Part shown: one piece after another, positions 6,416 through 9,878 of the stretch
Layout: every line of letters begins with the position of its first letter
Position numbering within the stretch: the stretch's first letter is position 1
Source: Candidatus Eiseniibacteriota bacterium
Lineage (GTDB): Bacteria > Eisenbacteria > RBG-16-71-46 > SZUA-252
NCBI GenBank assembly: GCA_016880395.1
Contig: JAEHDN010000016.1
Span: forward strand, 1 to 9,878
DNA: 9,878 nt
Direction of reading: 5' to 3'
Translations under genes and position numbers: made by a program
The notes under the pieces: generated by a model
Seen by the model: only the letters and a program-made list of their open reading frames with translations
Told to the model about the DNA's origin: nothing
Database searches by the model: none

Positions 6416-7651
6416 TCAAGACGACGCGGGCGCGACCTCCAGGTCGTATGGCACCGGCGTCAGGTTCTCGAAGGTTCCGTCCGGCCTGGCGTAGACCACG
6501 TCCTCGATCCGGATCCCGAGCTGGCGCGACGGATAGTAGAGGCCGGGCTCGATCGTGAAGAGCGTCCCGGGCGAGAGCCGGTCCCGGTTCTGGGGGATGC
6601 CGCCCAGGTTCGGCCGCTCGTGGACCTCGAGTCCGATCCCGTGCCCGAGTCCGTGGATGTACCCCTCCTCGAGGCGCTCGTCCTGACGGATGGTCCGGTG
6701 TCCCTTCGATTCGAAGAAGTCGCAGACCTTCTCCTGGTACATCCGGGCCGGCGCTTCGGGCGCGAGCCCGTCCACCGTGCGCTGGACCGCCTCGCGCACC
6801 GTGGCGTGCAGCTCGCTCAGCTCGGCCGGAGCGCGGCCGACGCAGAGCGTGCGCGTCACGTCGAAGTAGTAGCCGCCGCCGGACTGCGCCGGATAGAGGT
6901 CGATCACGATCGGGCGTCCCTCCTCGAGCACGGCTGCGTCGTCCCCCTGGTTGTGGGGCACGCCGGCATCCCGGCCCATCGCGATGATGTTGCCGTGCGG
7001 CTCCTCGAGGTTGGCCTCGAAGAAGACCCGCCGCACCTCGCGGCGAAGGCGACCCACGGTGACCCAGCCCTCGGCGTCCTTGAGCTTCGTCCCCTCGAGG
7101 TGCCCCCCTCCGATGACCGAGCGAATGCGCTCGTAGGCTCTCCCGCATGCGGCCGCGACGGTGCGCACGGCGGCGATCTCCTCGGGATCCTTGGTCGCGC
7201 GGGCCAGCTCGAAGAGGCCGAGATCCTCGTCCTGGGCGATTTCGATCTGCGGCGCGAGCGAGCGGAGCCGGTTGAGCACGTGGTAGTAGCGCCCGACGTC
7301 GGCTGTTCCGTGCACGAGGACCGGTCCCCGGACATTCATGTCGCTCAGCACTTTCGCGAGGAGCCGGGCCATGGCGGCGTCGCGCGAGCCCTCCTCCTCC
7401 ATCATCTTGCGGAAGCCGTGCGCGCCGAAGTCGCTCCGCTCGAATCCGGTGGCGGCGGCGCTGTCTCGCTCCATCATGCCGTGGACCAGATGCGGCGTCT
7501 GGCCCGCCTTCCACACCAGGATTCCCGTCGAGAGGTGGGCGGCCGGCGGGCCCACGAGGTAGCGGAAGGTGAAGTTCGGGATCTCGCCCTTGATGACGAG
7601 GGCTGCGGAGAGCCCCCGCTCGCGCAGCAGGTTGTCGACGTCGCGCTTCAT
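6416..7651 (-). CDS. M24 family metallopeptidase (Xaa-Pro aminopeptidase/dipeptidase type), upstream copy
   Basis: The 411-residue protein has the two-domain layout of bacterial Xaa-Pro peptidases: a creatinase_N-like domain (about 3-140) and an M24 catalytic domain (about 155-395). The metal ligands are D251 (IVIDLYP), D264 (YYFDVTRT), H337 (GLGHGIGLEVHE), E368 (FTIEPGLYYP) and E383 (RIEDVVY). Supporting histidines are H233 (VPHNQGDD) and H344. The complete set argues for an active cytoplasmic enzyme that trims proline-containing peptides. The ATG at 7651 has GGAGG 4 nt upstream. The gene begins 39 nt after natB ends and lies 34 nt before hflX, so it is probably co-transcribed with both. Its catalytic motifs differ in wording from the other M24 gene of the operon, pointing to different substrate preferences. 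Xaa-Pro aminopeptidase or prolidase are the likeliest activities; other M24 hydrolases cannot be excluded. Confidence 0.94.
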   Translation of the reverse strand: MKRDVDNLLRERGLSAALVIKGEIPNFTFRYLVGPPAAHLSTGILVWKAGQTPHLVHGMMERDSAAATGFERSDFGAHGFRKMMEEEGSRDAAMARLLAKVLSDMNVRGPVLVHGTADVGRYYHVLNRLRSLAPQIEIAQDEDLGLFELARATKDPEEIAAVRTVAAACGRAYERIRSVIGGGHLEGTKLKDAEGWVTVGRLRREVRRVFFEANLEEPHGNIIAMGRDAGVPHNQGDDAAVLEEGRPIVIDLYPAQSGGGYYFDVTRTLCVGRAPAELSELHATVREAVQRTVDGLAPEAPARMYQEKVCDFFESKGHRTIRQDERLEEGYIHGLGHGIGLEVHERPNLGGIPQNRDRLSPGTLFTIEPGLYYPSRQLGIRIEDVVYARPDGTFENLTPVPYDLEVAPASS

Positions 7652-7690
7652 GCCACCTCCGTGCGGGCGCCGACAGCGCCCGCGTGATCG

Positions 7691-8881
7691 TCAGGTTCGG
7701 AACAACACCCCTTCATTGGAAAACAAGCGGACCGATATGACCAGCATGAAAAGCGCCGCGGCGCTGGTCACGCCGATGGCGGCAGCGGCATGGACCGCCT
7801 GCACGGTTCCCGTGAGGATCTCGCGCTGCAAGAGGGCGGTGTTCAGGATCGGGATGAAGAAGTTCTTCATGGGCGGTGTCTGCTGCCCGAAGCTTCCGAG
7901 TCCGAGGAAGACCGAGGCCATGTAGACGTAGGTGGCATAGGTCTGTCCCTCGCGCATGCTCCGGGCGAAGCAGCCGATCGCCACGAGCGTGGCGCTCAGG
8001 AACACCGCCGCCGGAACGAGCGTCAGGAAGATCAGGGCAAGCTTGTCGGGACTGATCTCGAGCTGGAGCGCGTGCTCCTGCATGGACGGGAACGCCTTCA
8101 CGATCACCGCGAAGGTGAGCCAGAGGCCGGTGATGCCCGTCACCGCTCCCGTGAGCGAGGCCGCCAGCACCGCGAAGCACTTGCCGAGGACCAGCTCCGC
8201 CCTCGTCGCCGACGTCGCGAGGAGCGTCTCGAGCGTGCTCCGCTCCTTTTCCCCCGTCGTGGCGTCCACGGCGGTATGCATCGCCCCGGCCGAGATCATG
8301 AAGATGAGGATGTAGGGGATGATGAGCGCCGCCACGTACCGCCCGACCTCGCTCTTCGACGAGACATCGCGGCTCCCGACCTGGAACGCGGGCGCCTGCG
8401 CGGCGTGCGCCCCCTGGGCCTGGGCCCACTGGAGCGTGAGCATGATGTTGAGCCGGTCGAGGAAGGGACGCACCCGGCGCTCCGCCGCCGAGGACTTGTT
8501 CTCGGCGTCCTTGTAGAGGAGCTCGACCCTCGTGCTATCGCCGCTCGCCAAAGCGGCCGGCAGGTTGGCCGGAATCACGAGCACCGCGTTCACTCCCGCC
8601 CCCTCGATGTCCGACGGCACCGCCGTGAGCGGCACCGGCGTCACGCCCTGGATCGCGGCCAGCGAATCCACGACGAAGGGGAGCGACTCCTGCCCCACGA
8701 CGCCGACCCGCACCTGGAGCTCCTTGGCGGACTCCGCGTTCTTGGTCTGGATGTAGCCCGTGAAGAAGAGCATGGCCGGATAGAGGATGAAGGGGAAGAT
8801 GAAGATCGCGAAGACCGAGCGACCGTCGCGGAGCGTGTCGGTCAGCTCCTTGCGGAAGACCGCCCAGATCTTAGTGCTCAA
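7691..8881 (-). CDS. natB: ABC-2 type permease, NatB-like
   Basis: This 396-residue membrane protein is the permease partner of the ATPase encoded just upstream; related NatAB systems export sodium or other compounds. The first membrane segment is at about residues 22-44. A large external domain of about 45-182 follows, as in NatB/YhaP-like permeases, then about five more hydrophobic segments (about 184-207, 234-261, 281-304, 318-332, 365-385). The cytoplasmic block DATTGEKERSTLETLLATSA (206-225) is the ABC-2 hallmark that contacts the ATPase. The start is TTG at 8881, which overlaps the end of natA by 11 nt. A strong GGAGGGGG precedes it by 6 nt, and no better in-frame start was found upstream. 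The natB name rests on family resemblance; the transported substrate is not shown by the sequence. Confidence 0.9.
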   Translation of the reverse strand: MSTKIWAVFRKELTDTLRDGRSVFAIFIFPFILYPAMLFFTGYIQTKNAESAKELQVRVGVVGQESLPFVVDSLAAIQGVTPVPLTAVPSDIEGAGVNAVLVIPANLPAALASGDSTRVELLYKDAENKSSAAERRVRPFLDRLNIMLTLQWAQAQGAHAAQAPAFQVGSRDVSSKSEVGRYVAALIIPYILIFMISAGAMHTAVDATTGEKERSTLETLLATSATRAELVLGKCFAVLAASLTGAVTGITGLWLTFAVIVKAFPSMQEHALQLEISPDKLALIFLTLVPAAVFLSATLVAIGCFARSMREGQTYATYVYMASVFLGLGSFGQQTPPMKNFFIPILNTALLQREILTGTVQAVHAAAAIGVTSAAALFMLVISVRLFSNEGVLFRT

Positions 8882-9623
8882 CCGATACCCCCTCCACCGC
8901 GTCGATGAAGACGTCCTCGAGCGAGCGCGCCGGATTCCCGTTCGGGCTGCAGAGGTTGGCCACCGTGCCGCTGGCCAGTATGCGCCCCTCCTCGATGATC
9001 GCGATCTCGTCGCAGATCCGCTCTGCCTCGGTCATGATGTGGGTGGAGAAGATGATCGTGCGTCCGCGTGCGCGCATGTTGCTGATCTGGTCGATCAGCC
9101 GCCGCGCCGCGACGGCGTCGAGACCGGCCGTCGGCTCGTCGAAGATCAGGACCTGGGGATCGTGGAACACCACGCGCGTGATGGAGAGGCGCTGCTTCAT
9201 CCCGGTCGACATCTTGCCGACCCGCTTGTCGAGCAGCTCGTCGAGGCGGAACATCTCCCGAAGCTCCTCGATGCGCTGCGCGATGGCAGGCGTCGTCATC
9301 CCGGCCAGCGCTCCGAAGTACTGGAGCAGATCGCGGCCGGTGAGCCGGTCGTAGAGCTTCGTGTCCCCGGATAGATAGCCGATCATCCGGCGGACCTCCG
9401 CCGGCCGCTCCTGGATGTCGAACCCGCCGACCCGCGCGGTGCCCGACGTGGGCCTGAGGATCGTGGCGAGCATGCGGAGCGTGGTGGTCTTGCCAGCGCC
9501 GTTCCGGCCGAGCAGCCCGAAGACCTTGCCCGGCGGACACGTGAAGGAGATGTCGCGGACCGCGGGGATCTCTCCCTTTTTCCGGTCCTGGAACGTCTTG
9601 CGCAGGTTCTGGACTTCGATCAA
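8871..9623 (-). CDS. natA: ABC transporter ATPase, NatA-like
   Basis: The 250-residue ATPase powers the ABC-2 permease encoded next to it. It has Walker A GRNGAGKTT (39-47), a degenerate signature STGMKQR (139-145; S-T-G-M-K is common in ABC-2 exporters), Walker B VLIFDEPTAGLD (158-169, with the catalytic Glu at 163) and the switch His at 195 (FSTHIMTEA). The Q-loop region reads IGYLSGDTKLYDRLTG (81-96), so the usual glutamine is not at the expected place. There is only one nucleotide-binding domain, so a dimer is expected. The start is TTG at 9623 with AAGGGAG 5 nt upstream; no ATG or GTG in frame was found nearer the promoter. It is the first gene of the leftward operon and lies about 40 nt downstream of a strong promoter. 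Specific substrate (sodium, antibiotic or lipid) is not determined. Confidence 0.93.
   Translation of the reverse strand: MIEVQNLRKTFQDRKKGEIPAVRDISFTCPPGKVFGLLGRNGAGKTTTLRMLATILRPTSGTARVGGFDIQERPAEVRRMIGYLSGDTKLYDRLTGRDLLQYFGALAGMTTPAIAQRIEELREMFRLDELLDKRVGKMSTGMKQRLSITRVVFHDPQVLIFDEPTAGLDAVAARRLIDQISNMRARGRTIIFSTHIMTEAERICDEIAIIEEGRILASGTVANLCSPNGNPARSLEDVFIDAVEGVSVEH
8888..8895 (-). promoter_or_regulatory. Ribosome binding site deciding the TTG start of natB
   Basis: The minus strand reads GGAGGGGG, then the 6-nt spacer TATCGG, then TTG at 8881. This purine-rich site lies inside the last codons of natA. It supports a TTG start for the permease, with the first cytoplasmic residues STKIWAVFRKEL in the expected place before the first membrane segment. 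Confidence 0.75.
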
Positions 9624-9628
9624 GAGCT

Positions 9629-9635
9629 CTCCCTT
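9629..9635 (-). promoter_or_regulatory. Ribosome binding site supporting the TTG start of natA
   Basis: The minus strand reads AAGGGAG, then 5 nt, then the TTG at 9623. It lies between the predicted transcription start (about 9655) and the first codon. The protein begins IEVQNLRKTF directly after the TTG, the normal N terminus of an ABC ATPase, which supports this start. Confidence 0.6.
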
Positions 9636-9661
9636 GCAATGGGCGAGGCGGAAAGGGTCTG

Positions 9662-9690
9662 AGTCTAGGAACCGGAGGGCGGGGTGTCAA
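9662..9690 (-). promoter_or_regulatory. Sigma70-type promoter of the natAB-hflX-arfB operon
   Basis: On the minus strand the -35 box is TTGACA (9690-9685), a perfect consensus. A 17-nt spacer follows, and the -10 box is TAGACT (9667-9662), four of six consensus bases. Transcription should start near 9655, giving a leader of about 30 nt before the natA TTG. The position just upstream of natA, in a non-coding divergent region, agrees with this role. No other promoter is evident in the short gaps of the operon, so it may serve all six genes. Confidence 0.75.
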
Positions 9691-9767
9691 CGAGCGCCGG
9701 AGGGGATGGCCCCCGCGCCCGGCACCGGAGGGACCTTTCCGGGAGCGGACCCCTACGGAATCCGGCC

Positions 9768-9796
9768 TTGATCGCAGGCATCTAACCAGTTAGCCT
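9768..9796 (+). promoter_or_regulatory. Possible promoter of the rightward gene
   Basis: TTGATC (9768-9773), a 17-nt spacer and TAGCCT (9791-9796) form a weak sigma70-like pair in the AT-richer half of the divergent region. It would give a leader of roughly 50-55 nt before the ATG at 9857. The near-palindrome CTAACCAGTTAG (9782-9793) overlaps the spacer and the -10 box, a usual place for a repressor site. Only three of six -10 bases match consensus, so the call is tentative. Confidence 0.3.
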
Positions 9797-9842
9797 TTGC
9801 GCTGCGTAACAGACGCTTACTCAACGTGTTCCACATCATGGT

Positions 9843-9848
9843 AAGGAG
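9843..9848 (+). promoter_or_regulatory. Ribosome binding site of the truncated rightward gene
   Basis: AAGGAG lies 8 nt upstream of the ATG at 9857. It is a near-perfect Shine-Dalgarno sequence at normal spacing and is the main evidence that a gene starts here. Confidence 0.75.
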
Positions 9849-9856
9849 CCTGTAAC

Positions 9857-9878
9857 ATGTCCGACGCCGTACTTCAGG
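9857..9878 (+). CDS. Start of an unidentified rightward gene (cut by window edge)
   Basis: Only the first seven codons are present, reading MSDAVLQ, so no family can be recognised. The start is supported by a strong AAGGAG 8 nt upstream and by the AT-richer, promoter-like sequence before it. It is transcribed divergently from natA and may share regulation with it across the common control region. Nothing can be said about its function. Confidence 0.6.

Larger units (their letters stand above)
9624..9856. other. Divergent intergenic control region
   Basis: This stretch of about 230 nt separates the leftward natA operon from a rightward gene. Its left half is GC-rich and holds the natA promoter. 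Its right half, from about 9768, is clearly richer in A and T and should hold the promoter and leader of the rightward gene. Small inverted repeats are visible there (CTAAC/GTTAG at 9782-9793; GCGT/ACGC around 9803-9816). I see no RNA gene or additional reading frame. Confidence 0.65.

Noticed and set aside
3620..6558. Two long plus-strand open frames (3620-5710 and 5278-6558) opposite arfB, M24 and hflX
   Set aside because: They are shadows of the minus-strand genes, whose catalytic motifs are intact and whose junctions are operon-like.

Overview
The window is a compact, visibly GC-rich bacterial chromosomal segment. Eight of its nine genes lie on the minus strand, many with overlapping ends, and long spurious open frames appear opposite the real genes, as expected at high GC. 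I cannot name the organism from the sequence. The NatAB transporter, HflX, ArfB and a membrane-anchored sensor kinase would fit many Gram-negative or uncultured high-GC lineages. The region looks like ordinary chromosomal core and envelope genes: I see no mobile element, CRISPR array or integrase.

Reading from the right, positions 9624-9856 form a divergent control region. A good sigma70-type promoter (TTGACA, 17 bp spacer, TAGACT; 9662-9690) drives leftward transcription. A well-formed ribosome binding site at 9843-9848 precedes the first codons of a rightward gene that the window edge cuts off. The leftward unit reads natA (ABC ATPase, 9623-8871), natB (ABC-2 permease, 8881-7691), an M24 Xaa-Pro peptidase (7651-6416), hflX (ribosome-associated GTPase, 6381-5242), a second M24 peptidase (5245-3998) and arfB (peptidyl-tRNA hydrolase for ribosome rescue, 3996-3586). 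Junctions are an 11-nt overlap, a 39-nt gap, a 34-nt gap, an ATGA overlap and a 1-nt gap, so the six genes are probably one operon. It combines an exporter, two proline-type peptidases and two factors that act on stalled ribosomes, which suggests a stress or translation-recovery unit.

Positions 3266-3585 separate this operon from the next one. They hold a long hairpin (3470-3563) with a perfect 20-bp outer stem, each arm of which contains its own small palindrome, and a separate perfect 12-bp palindrome (3337-3348) nearer the next gene.

The second leftward unit is a peptide-type extracytoplasmic substrate-binding protein (3265-1553) that overlaps by 29 nt a membrane sensor histidine kinase (1581 to the left edge, truncated before most of its ATPase domain). 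No transporter permease accompanies the binding protein in the window, so it may serve the kinase as a ligand-binding co-receptor. That is inference. I find no clearly undescribed system; the binding protein/kinase pair, the nested hairpin and the HflX/ArfB/M24 grouping deserve the closest look.
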